From: JABMOV01 sp964654545
GTDB lineage: Bacteria > Fidelibacterota > Marinisomatia > Marinisomatales > JABMOV01
Direction: 5' to 3'
Length of the DNA stretch: 28,938 nucleotides
Assembly (NCBI GenBank): GCA_964654545.1
Contig: CAZZIU010000024.1
Location: 1-28,938, forward strand
The position numbers were made by a program, and so were the translations under genes. Position 1 is the stretch's first letter. Each line of letters opens with the position of its first letter. A model generated the notes under the pieces. It was not told the origin of the DNA. It ran no database searches and saw only the letters and a list, made by a program, of their open reading frames with translations. Below, in pieces: positions 9,031 to 15,152 of the stretch.

Positions 9031-9698
9031 TAAAGTGTTCCTTTTGACTCATGTATGGTTTGTATGATAAACATAACTTGTTCATCAATAGTTAACGACG
9101 ATGTATCCAATTCGATTGCATCTTTGGCTTTTTTCAGGGGACTGTGGTCGCGAGTCGAATCTTTCCGGTCACGAATGTCAATTTCTTTTATCAACTCATC
9201 CAACGATCGGTGCTCACCTAACTTTTCCAAGTCTTTTTGTCGTCTTAATGCACGCGTTTTAGAATTCGCCACAACAAAAAATTTCCATTCCGCATCAGGA
9301 AAGACTACTGTACCAATATCCCTGCCTTCGACAACACAATTCGATCCTTGACTAATTTTCCTCTGCAAATTCACCATGAATTTGCGCACTTCAGAAATAG
9401 CACTCACTGCACTCACATTCTCTGTTACTTTACCGGATCGTATTTTGTCAGAAACATCTTCTCCGTTTAACAGAACTTTTGATTGCCCCGAATTATCTGG
9501 TAATCTGATATCCATTTGGGACATTGCATTTTCAATGGCACGTACATCGGTGAAAGCAATATTCTTTTCTAAAAGTGCCAGTGTTACAGTTCGATACATG
9601 GCACCCGTGTCAAGATAAGTAAACCCCAGGCGTTGTGCTACCAATCGCGCTGTTGTGCTTTTCCCTGAAGCGGCTGGACCGTCTATTGCGATAATCAT
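9030..9698 (-). CDS. cmk: Cytidylate kinase
   Basis: Phosphorylates CMP and dCMP with ATP in pyrimidine nucleotide recycling. The protein is about 222 residues, as expected. The P-loop GPAASGKST is right at the N-terminus, followed by YLDTGAMYR, the family motif VVEGRDIGTVVFPDA and the Arg-rich lid segment DRKDSTRDHSPLKKA. I place the start at ATG 9698 because it gives the standard MIIAIDGPAASGKS beginning and lies about 10 bp after a GAGA element. A TTG three codons upstream is possible but would sit directly on that element. The stop overlaps the rpsA start by one base. It has its own 149-bp upstream gap, so it may have its own promoter. Confidence 0.95.
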   Translation of the reverse strand: MIIAIDGPAASGKSTTARLVAQRLGFTYLDTGAMYRTVTLALLEKNIAFTDVRAIENAMSQMDIRLPDNSGQSKVLLNGEDVSDKIRSGKVTENVSAVSAISEVRKFMVNLQRKISQGSNCVVEGRDIGTVVFPDAEWKFFVVANSKTRALRRQKDLEKLGEHRSLDELIKEIDIRDRKDSTRDHSPLKKAKDAIELDTSSLTIDEQVMFIIQTIHESKGTL

Positions 9699-9847
9699 CA
9701 AAATCAATTCTCAATAAGCCGGAAAAGTTAATTGATATCAATAAGATTACCAACGATTTAAGGTGATTGAGAATATGGCTGAAAATGATCCAGCCGGCAC
9801 AGCAGAATTTTTAACAAATATGAGTTGTTAGTGGATAAAAATGAAGG
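9699..9847. other. Intergenic gap between rluB and cmk
   Basis: This 149-bp stretch separates the rluB stop from the cmk start on the minus strand and probably holds the promoter for cmk-rpsA and the genes after it. The only structure I see is a short hairpin, GGCTG/CAGCC with a 9-base loop at 9777-9795. It lacks a following T-run in either direction, so I do not call it a terminator. No small gene is supported here. Confidence 0.4.
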
Positions 9848-10546
9848 TTAATGAGGTAACGTTTTTATTTCTTCGGCGGTCAATGTACGCCATTGTCCAA
9901 CGGGTAAATTTCCCAGTTCGATTGGACCATAGGATACTCGATGCAGCGAAAACAGCCGGATATTCTGAAATTCGAAGATTCGCCGGATTTCCCTTTTTTT
10001 CCCTTGCCGCAGTCGTAACACAATTTTGGACCTTTTCTTCACTGTTTTCTGATCCATTATTTCCGCATTTCCCCACTCATTGTCCCCAATAAAAACACCC
10101 TTTTTTATCCGCTGGGTCAATTTATCGTCCAACCTACCCTCAATTTCCGCTTCATACATCCGCGATATGCGATTTCTAGGGTGCATGAGCTTATTTGCCA
10201 GCTCACCATTGTTCGTTAATAAAAGCAAACCCGTCGTGTCTTTATCGAGACGTCCGATGGTAAACAATCGTTGGTTGTACATGATCAAATCAAAGACCGT
10301 TCTCCGTCCATGGGTATCTTTTGCTGTGGTGATAACCCCTTTGGGCTTGTGAAGCATAATGACATCGTACGAATCAGGGAGTGTCAGCTTTCTACCATCG
10401 TACGCTATCTCATCGTCCGGTTTCACTGCATAGGCCGGATCGGTGATGACGATTCCGTTTACAGTGGTAGTCGCTGCTTGAATCAAACGATCCGATTCGC
10501 GACGAGATGCCACTCCGGCTTGTGCCAGATACTTATTTAAACGCAT
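9848..10546 (-). CDS. rluB: RluB/RsuA-family rRNA pseudouridine synthase
   Basis: Isomerises a specific uridine in rRNA, most likely in 23S helix 93 if it is RluB-like. The 232 residues start with an S4 RNA-binding domain (MRLNKYLAQAGVASRRESD, 1-19). The catalytic domain follows with HKPKGVITT (66-74) and the motif GRLDKDTTGLLLLTN (98-112), in which Asp about 101 is the nucleophile. The C-terminal GKKREIRR motif is present. The ATG at 10546 overlaps the end of scpB by 14 bp. RsuA or RluE specificity cannot be excluded from sequence alone, but the scpB-rluB neighbourhood is the usual place for RluB. Confidence 0.9.
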   Translation of the reverse strand: MRLNKYLAQAGVASRRESDRLIQAATTTVNGIVITDPAYAVKPDDEIAYDGRKLTLPDSYDVIMLHKPKGVITTAKDTHGRRTVFDLIMYNQRLFTIGRLDKDTTGLLLLTNNGELANKLMHPRNRISRMYEAEIEGRLDDKLTQRIKKGVFIGDNEWGNAEIMDQKTVKKRSKIVLRLRQGKKREIRRIFEFQNIRLFSLHRVSYGPIELGNLPVGQWRTLTAEEIKTLPH

Positions 10547-11096
10547 CTATTTGCTCATCGGTTGGTTGCTCTTCCTCAAGATCTTTCATTTCTTTCAACT
10601 TGGGCATGTCTGATATTTTATTCAAACCAAAATATTCCAGAAACTTAGGCGTGGTAGCGTACAGCAATGGACGGCCCGGACTTGTATCACGGCCTTTTAT
10701 CTGCACCAGCTGTCGTGATAGCAACGTTTTAATAACCCCGCTGCAATCTACACCCCTAATAGATTCAATCTCGAATCGATTTAGGGGTTGTTTATACGTA
10801 ATGATTGCCAGGGTCTCTAACGCAGCCTGAGAGAGCATTAGACGACCGCTTTTTTGCAGAAGTCTTCTAATCCATACTTCGTACTCTGGCTTCGATGTTA
10901 ATCGAAATCCATTTGCTACGGTCTCAATGTAGAAAGATCGGTTCGATGCGACGTATTCCTCATTTAACTTTACGATAAAATCACTCAATTGTGGTGGATC
11001 TGTCTCAAACACCAAATTAATTTGCTGTTGGTGTATTACATCAGAGGATGCAAATAACAATGCTTCTATAATGCGGATTTGTTCGTCTTTTGTCAT
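10533..11096 (-). CDS. scpB: Segregation and condensation protein B
   Basis: Winged-helix (kite) subunit that dimerises and binds ScpA in the Smc-ScpAB condensin complex. The 187 residues fit the family. Visible are the N-terminal RIIEALLFAS phrase, the middle LSQAALETLAIITYKQPLNRFEIESIRGV signature (not one continuous conserved block here, but recognisable around 92-117) and the second wing with GRDTSPGRPLLYATT followed by FLEYFGL. It overlaps scpA by 4 bp and rluB by 14 bp. The smc gene is not in the window. Confidence 0.94.
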   Translation of the reverse strand: MTKDEQIRIIEALLFASSDVIHQQQINLVFETDPPQLSDFIVKLNEEYVASNRSFYIETVANGFRLTSKPEYEVWIRRLLQKSGRLMLSQAALETLAIITYKQPLNRFEIESIRGVDCSGVIKTLLSRQLVQIKGRDTSPGRPLLYATTPKFLEYFGLNKISDMPKLKEMKDLEEEQPTDEQIDAFK

Positions 11097-11821
11097 GCTT
11101 TGTGTTGAATATGCACGATGTCCAATTCACCAAATATACTGGACTGAACCACCTTTATTTGAAACAGGCGTGTTAATTCTAGAATGGCGAGAAAAGTAAC
11201 AATGATTTCCAACTTTGACTTCAGGTTTCCTACCAAAGATGAAAAAGAGAGTCGACCCTGTTCATCGAAGCCCGATAAAATGAGTTGTTTTTGTTTATCC
11301 AGACTCACCGGTTCCCGGTGTAATTCGTAATCATGAATTACTGGCATTTTTTCCATTACATCTTTGAAATAGCGTGCAATATCATACAACCCAACATCTT
11401 TTAAATACACGCCAGGATCCTCACTACCTTTTGGCGGTGGCATGGAAAACCCTTTTGGAAAATACTGGGAACGTTCGTTCAAAATACTATCCAAAACCGT
11501 GGCAGCATCTTTGAACTGCTGGTACTCTAATAGTTTTTCCACCAGATTATGACGGGGATCTTCAAATTCTTCATCCTCAAATGATTGTCGCGGAAGCAGC
11601 ATTTTAGCCTTAATTCGCATCAAATGTGCTGCCATTACAATAAACTCACCGGCAACTGAAATATTCAATTGATGCATCATATCCAGCGCACCCAAATATT
11701 CTTCAGTTATCCGCGCAATGGGTATATCATAAATGTCAATTTCGTCGCGCCTGATAAAATACAGTAACAGGTCCAATGGACCTTCAAAATTTTCCAATTG
11801 AACTTTGTACGGCTGATTCAA
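11093..11821 (-). CDS. scpA: Segregation and condensation protein A (kleisin)
   Basis: Kleisin that bridges the Smc heads and recruits ScpB in the bacterial condensin. The 242-residue protein opens with the family signature YKVQLENFEGPLDLLLYFI (5-23), followed by DEIDIYDIPIARITEEYL and the helical segment with AAHLMRIKAKMLLP. The C-terminal winged helix contains KSKLEIIVTFLAILELTRL and ends near FGELDIVHI. Its ATG overlaps the trpS stop by 4 bp and its own stop overlaps the scpB start by 4 bp, so the ScpA and ScpB subunits are likely made in coupled amounts. Confidence 0.95.
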   Translation of the reverse strand: MNQPYKVQLENFEGPLDLLLYFIRRDEIDIYDIPIARITEEYLGALDMMHQLNISVAGEFIVMAAHLMRIKAKMLLPRQSFEDEEFEDPRHNLVEKLLEYQQFKDAATVLDSILNERSQYFPKGFSMPPPKGSEDPGVYLKDVGLYDIARYFKDVMEKMPVIHDYELHREPVSLDKQKQLILSGFDEQGRLSFSSLVGNLKSKLEIIVTFLAILELTRLFQIKVVQSSIFGELDIVHIQHKA

Positions 11822-12783
11822 TAGTTCAATCCGGTTAATTTTCGAGCTTTTTGCAGAAATTTCTTTGCAACGTTAGATGCCTTTCGGGCACCCTTTTCAC
11901 AAACCTCCTTAACATAATCCTCATGCCGAACCAAATATTCCCGTTTTTCCCGGTATGGTTCAAATGTCACCCAAATTTTTTCAAATAATTCCTTTTTAAC
12001 ATCTCCATAACGTAATCCTGGGGTAGCAAATCGATCCTTTAGTAAATCCTGTTCAGGTGCGGATAAAAACAATGAGAATATCTGGAACAGGGGTGTCTGA
12101 ATATCCTTTGGTTCTTCAATTGGTGTACTATCGGTAACAATGGACATTACCCGTTTTTTGATTTCCTTTTCGGTACCAAAAATTGGGACGGTATTGGCGT
12201 AGGATTTGCTCATTTTTTGTCCATCGATCCCAGGAATCAGCATTGTTGTTTTTTCAATGTCCGGTTCCGGTATAACAAATGTGTTGCCGTATAATTGGTT
12301 AAATCGAATGGCGATATCTCTTGTTATTTCAAGATGCTGTTTTTGATCCTTACCTACCGGAACAATCTCCGCACCAAAGCTGAGAATATCTGCAGCCATC
12401 AACACAGGGTAAGCAAACAAGCCAAGATTGGGTGCCAAACCCTTTGCCAATTTGTCTTTATAAGAGGTGGCTCTTTCCAGTAACCCGATTCCGGTTACAT
12501 TGGAAAGTAGCCAGGTCATTTCTGTCACCTGTGGAACATCACTCTGAACCCAAAAAACAGATTTTTCCGGATCCAGTCCTAGGGCCAGAAAATCGATAAC
12601 GGCATCTCGAGTATTTATTTCTACTTTATTGCGATCCTGGATTGTTGTTAGCGAATGATAATTGGCAATGAAACAGAACAATTCATTCTCTTCCTGATAC
12701 CGGATCATTCTTGACATCATACCAAAATAGTTTCCCAGATGCAATCTTCCGGAGGACTGAATACCGCTTAATACCCGTTTCAT
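11818..12783 (-). CDS. trpS: Tryptophanyl-tRNA synthetase
   Basis: Class I synthetase that charges tRNA-Trp. The 321 residues match the short bacterial TrpRS. The HIGH-equivalent is HLGN at about 15-18 and the KMSKS loop is exact at 190-194 (GIDGQKMSKSYANT). Further family segments are FIANYHSLTT, LGLDPEKSVFWVQSDVP and VPVGKDQKQHLE, which binds the adenylate. No T-box or trp leader is visible in front; the gene is embedded in an operon behind an HNH gene (9-bp gap) and overlaps scpA by 4 bp. Confidence 0.96.
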   Translation of the reverse strand: MKRVLSGIQSSGRLHLGNYFGMMSRMIRYQEENELFCFIANYHSLTTIQDRNKVEINTRDAVIDFLALGLDPEKSVFWVQSDVPQVTEMTWLLSNVTGIGLLERATSYKDKLAKGLAPNLGLFAYPVLMAADILSFGAEIVPVGKDQKQHLEITRDIAIRFNQLYGNTFVIPEPDIEKTTMLIPGIDGQKMSKSYANTVPIFGTEKEIKKRVMSIVTDSTPIEEPKDIQTPLFQIFSLFLSAPEQDLLKDRFATPGLRYGDVKKELFEKIWVTFEPYREKREYLVRHEDYVKEVCEKGARKASNVAKKFLQKARKLTGLNY

Positions 12784-12792
12784 ATACTCAAT

Positions 12793-13329
12793 CTAAACAC
12801 TTTCCATGAACAGATATGGACGCCAATCCGATCTGTTGTCATTAACAAATTGTTGAAAATAGTGAATCCGATTTGGCTTAATGGGACGTTTTCGCAATAC
12901 CATTCCAGCTTCTTCTGGTGTTCGATTGCTTTTCTTTAAATTACAGGGCGAGCAAGCTGTAACAAGATTATCCCACGTATCGGGACCCCCACGTTCTCGG
13001 GGAATGATATGATCAATGGTAAGTGTGCGCGATTTAGTCCCACAATAGACACATTCAAAATTATCACGCAACAGAATATTTCTTCTGGATAAAATCACCT
13101 CAATACTATTGTAACGTAAATAGGATCTTAACTTAATGACACTGGGAATTGGCATATTGATAGACGGAGAGTGAACCAGTTCCTGTCTTTCTTCCAGAAT
13201 ATCTACCTTATCAAGATATATTAAACATATGGCACGCTTTACGGAACAGATCGTCAGGGGAGCGTAATTTGCATTGAGTACAAGTGCCGACCCATTAATC
13301 CCGTTTTTAGGTAATAACTCAACCATCAT
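12793..13329 (-). CDS. HNH endonuclease family protein
   Basis: A 178-residue member of a widespread stand-alone HNH family whose cellular role is not established. The N-terminal part (about 14-50, ALVLNANYAPLTICSVKRA) is a conserved feature of this family and not of homing endonucleases. The nuclease domain has a zinc knuckle CVYC (93-96) and CSPC (126-129), the DHIIPRERGG motif with Asp and His at about 106-107, and the Asn of NLVTAC at about 121. All catalytic positions look intact. ATG at 13329 (or the adjacent ATG at 13326) starts 3 bp after the stop of the NlpC/P60 gene. No intron or intein borders it, so a mobile origin is not indicated. Confidence 0.85.
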   Translation of the reverse strand: MMVELLPKNGINGSALVLNANYAPLTICSVKRAICLIYLDKVDILEERQELVHSPSINMPIPSVIKLRSYLRYNSIEVILSRRNILLRDNFECVYCGTKSRTLTIDHIIPRERGGPDTWDNLVTACSPCNLKKSNRTPEEAGMVLRKRPIKPNRIHYFQQFVNDNRSDWRPYLFMESV

Positions 13330-13332
13330 TTG

Positions 13333-14097
13333 TCAAATTAAGTTTGATATGGATTTCACGGTCTGGAGGCTCTCAATAAGTTCATTATTTGCATTTTCGT
13401 CATCAGGGTTTAATGAGTCTTTTTTCACCCATCCCTGAGAATGAATGATGCCAAACCCACCCAACGATATGGCGACATGTGTGATGGCATCTTTTCCGAA
13501 ATAAATTAGGTCCCCGGGTGATATATCACCAAAAGAAATATCTTTTATAATCTCCATATTTACCTGGTCTCTGGCATCTCGTTTTAGCTCAATACCGTGC
13601 GCCTGGAATACAGTTTGAACAAAGCCTGAACAGTCAAAACCCGTTGGTGATTTTCCTCCCCAGAAATATGGTGTGCCCAAAAACCTTGTAGCCAATTGAA
13701 GAACGGACTCTCTTGTCAAATGATCGTTGAAATCTCCTATGGATCCCTGAATTTTTCCCTCTTTTCCATCGGGAAGAATTACGCCGCTCCCATTCATTTG
13801 TATTTGGCCCCCAAACGTGATATTTCGTAAGCAGGAATTGTCAGGAGATGTAATTTGACCATGCAAATCCATATAGCGTTTTGTATGAGAATAGGGTTCG
13901 TCTTTCAGAATACCCTGACCACGGTTCACCCAGCCAGTATAATGATCCCACTGCTGTATTTGAATCCATTTATTTGTTTCGTGCAGTACGCTGCAGGTCT
14001 CACCTAATAGCGCCTGTGTAACGATTGGACTATTGAAATCACCATCGCGGTAAACATTGGCAACTGCCGTATTTATGATGAAATAAGTTTCAGACAT
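13333..14097 (-). CDS. SH3-domain NlpC/P60 peptidase (gamma-D-glutamyl-diamino acid endopeptidase-like)
   Basis: Probably hydrolyses peptidoglycan stem peptides during recycling, as YkfC-type enzymes do. The 254 residues comprise an N-terminal bacterial SH3 domain (about 5-60, with NVYRDGDFNSPIVTQALLGE), a second SH3-like stretch, and a C-terminal NlpC/P60 domain. The catalytic Cys is in GFDCSGFVQ (156), the first His in THVAI (207) and a second His in GIIHS (219); the preceding FLGTPYFWGGKSP is characteristic. There is no signal peptide or membrane segment, which favours a cytoplasmic recycling enzyme. It heads the NlpC-HNH-trpS-scpAB-rluB run, so its promoter should lie in the 14098-14183 gap. 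Confidence 0.88.
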   Translation of the reverse strand: MSETYFIINTAVANVYRDGDFNSPIVTQALLGETCSVLHETNKWIQIQQWDHYTGWVNRGQGILKDEPYSHTKRYMDLHGQITSPDNSCLRNITFGGQIQMNGSGVILPDGKEGKIQGSIGDFNDHLTRESVLQLATRFLGTPYFWGGKSPTGFDCSGFVQTVFQAHGIELKRDARDQVNMEIIKDISFGDISPGDLIYFGKDAITHVAISLGGFGIIHSQGWVKKDSLNPDDENANNELIESLQTVKSISNLI

Positions 14098-14183
14098 AAA
14101 AAATAAGTGCAGAAAAGAAAGGTGAATTTATCCTGCACCTATCTTCAGTACAAGGTACAATACAGGAGAAAACTGGGTCTACA

Positions 14184-14727
14184 TCAAAACCAGAGGCTAT
14201 TTTCCATCCCTAGTGCAAAGCCTTTGGAATGATTAATAAATTCGCCGATCTGTGAAAATCCAACATCCAGATGGTAATGGGCTACATGTACTCCAAATCC
14301 TACCGACCATTGAATTGATTCCGGTCCGCCCAGCGAAACCCCTACACGAAGAGGAATCTCGTTGCTTGGATGCTCTTCAATGGCTGAAGAAATCCGTGGT
14401 ACAATTTTGTATCCTAATTCATCGGTGAAATATTGGCGGTACGAAACCATAACATCCATTTATAGTACATATTCTGGTGGATACCTTCACGACAGCATAT
14501 TTCAGCAATGCTATCTTCACCGCGAAGCCCTTCTATCACGATTCTGATTTTCTCCTCTCCTGAATATTTGTGGCGGGTGTTTCTTTTTATCTCACGTACG
14601 GTCTTTTCGGCACTTCCAGCGTTACATTCCAGGAAGGATACTGGCCTTCTTTTGGCCTATCAATCAAACAACCTGAAAACAGTAAGATTGTGGCAATAAG
14701 CAATAAGTCGGTTCTACGTATGATCAC
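14184..14727 (-). pseudogene. Broken lipoprotein / outer-membrane protein gene
   Basis: Three reading frames make up this remnant. First, GTG at 14727 (after an AGAGG element 8 bp upstream) encodes 46 residues ending at 14587: a lipoprotein signal peptide with LLFSGC lipobox, then PSWNVTLEVP, a phrase I associate with large Marinimicrobia lipoproteins. Second, bases 14611-14456 encode a transposase piece in another frame. Third, ATG 14459 to 14184 gives 91 residues in the remaining frame, resembling the end of an outer-membrane barrel: alternating strands around LRVGVSLGG and WSVGFGVHVAHYHLDVGF, with a terminal Phe. I infer that the first and third parts are the two ends of one ancestral gene whose middle was lost. 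The 91-codon tail could still be translated but lacks any signal sequence. Confidence 0.7.
14456..14611 (-). mobile_element. IS3-family orfA (transposase helix-turn-helix) fragment
   Basis: An uninterrupted 52-codon stretch in its own frame reads AEKTVREIKRNTRHKYS, then EEKIRIVIEGLRGEDSIAE, then CCREGIHQNMYYKW. This is the DNA-binding N-terminal part of IS3-type OrfA proteins, including the usual EKIRIVLEGLRGE core and the REGI...YYKW recognition helix. Similarity stops abruptly after YYKW, where the usual SKEFLEAGK continuation is missing, and about where the host lipoprotein phrase TLEVP ends. No orfB, terminal inverted repeats or target duplication can be seen, so only an internal scrap of the element remains. 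The complete lack of stops in the scrap suggests the event is not very old. Confidence 0.85.
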
Positions 14728-14853
14728 ACAGATTTCCTCTTTTTGGCTGATGCAAAATATTTACACACAAAACTATGCTGCCTGTAATAATCGACCCCGT
14801 AACAATCATCACAAAAATTTTACAGGTATGATTTATGAACTTTCTATTTGTGA
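14728..14853. other. Divergent intergenic region before the riboswitch
   Basis: These 126 bp lie between the broken lipoprotein gene (minus) and the cobalamin riboswitch (plus). They should contain the promoter for the riboswitch transcript and possibly a relic promoter for the disrupted gene. I see AT-rich sequence but no promoter box that I could name with confidence, and no coding stretch. Confidence 0.4.
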
Positions 14854-15060
14854 AAATTGATTCAATTCACTAATCTATCCACGCTTTTTAAACCTTTTGA
14901 GATAATGTGCTGCAGGGAAACCCGTTAAAGTCGGGTGCAGTTCCCGCTACTGTAATCGTCGAGGAATTCTCATCATCCATTGATCAGACTTGATTGAGAA
15001 GGAGAGAAATATCCCATAACACGAAAGCCAGGAAACCTGGGCAATTATCCAGAACAATTT
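14854..15060 (+). promoter_or_regulatory. Cobalamin (adenosylcobalamin-type) riboswitch aptamer
   Basis: Conserved aptamer landmarks are present in order: GGGAAACCCGTTAAAGTCGGGTG at 14915-14936 (core plus its hairpin), the B12-box-like CCCGCTACTGTAA at 14943-14955, a peripheral hairpin, and GCCAGGAAACCTGG at 15027-15040, which is the strongly conserved junction near the 3' end. A hand-drawn closing helix pairs 14854-14863 (AAATTG, bulged A, TTC) with 15052-15060 (GAACAATTT), so the boundaries are approximate. It lies directly in front of a BtuB-like receptor gene, exactly the expected target. B12 binding would normally lower expression of the genes downstream. Confidence 0.93.
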
Positions 15061-15128
15061 GACTTTCGGGACAAAGGTCATGGTTCAGGGAAACCTTACC
15101 AAAATACACTTTTCTTTTGACCATCGTA

Positions 15129-15152
15129 CCCCGATCACAATCGGGGATTTTT
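15129..15152 (+). terminator. Riboswitch expression-platform hairpin (probable intrinsic terminator)
   Basis: CCCCGAT (15129-15135), a CACA loop, and ATCGGGG (15140-15146) form a perfect 7-bp stem followed by ATTTTTG. It sits about 70 bp after the aptamer. Its 3' arm supplies the purine-rich GGGGA that would serve as the ribosome binding site for the GTG at 15153, so the hairpin could act as terminator, as translation block, or as both. A possible competing helix is TCGGGAC at 15066-15072 with GTACCCCGA at 15126-15134 (two-base bulge), which would hide the 5' arm of the terminator. The pairings were drawn by eye and not energy-calculated. Confidence 0.7.

Noticed and set aside
9777..9795. Hairpin GGCTG/CAGCC between rluB and cmk as a terminator
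   Set aside because: Only 5 bp of stem with a 9-base loop and no T-run on either strand.
12784..12792. T-box or tryptophan attenuator in front of trpS
   Set aside because: Only 9 bp separate trpS from the HNH gene, and no specifier-loop or leader-peptide sequence is present.
14107..14138. Inverted repeat GTGCAG...CTGCAC just upstream of the NlpC/P60 gene
   Set aside because: Arms are only 6 bp with a 20-base spacer, which can occur by chance; no known operator matches.
14508..14860. Overlapping plus-strand frames (63 and 96 codons) opposite the broken lipoprotein gene
   Set aside because: The minus strand explains this stretch better: lipoprotein signal peptide, IS3 orfA piece and their junction. 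The plus-strand products look unlike proteins.
15117..15152. TTG at 15117 as start of the TonB receptor
   Set aside because: It would add 12 residues encoded by the terminator hairpin and break up the signal peptide; GTG at 15153 gives a clean signal sequence.
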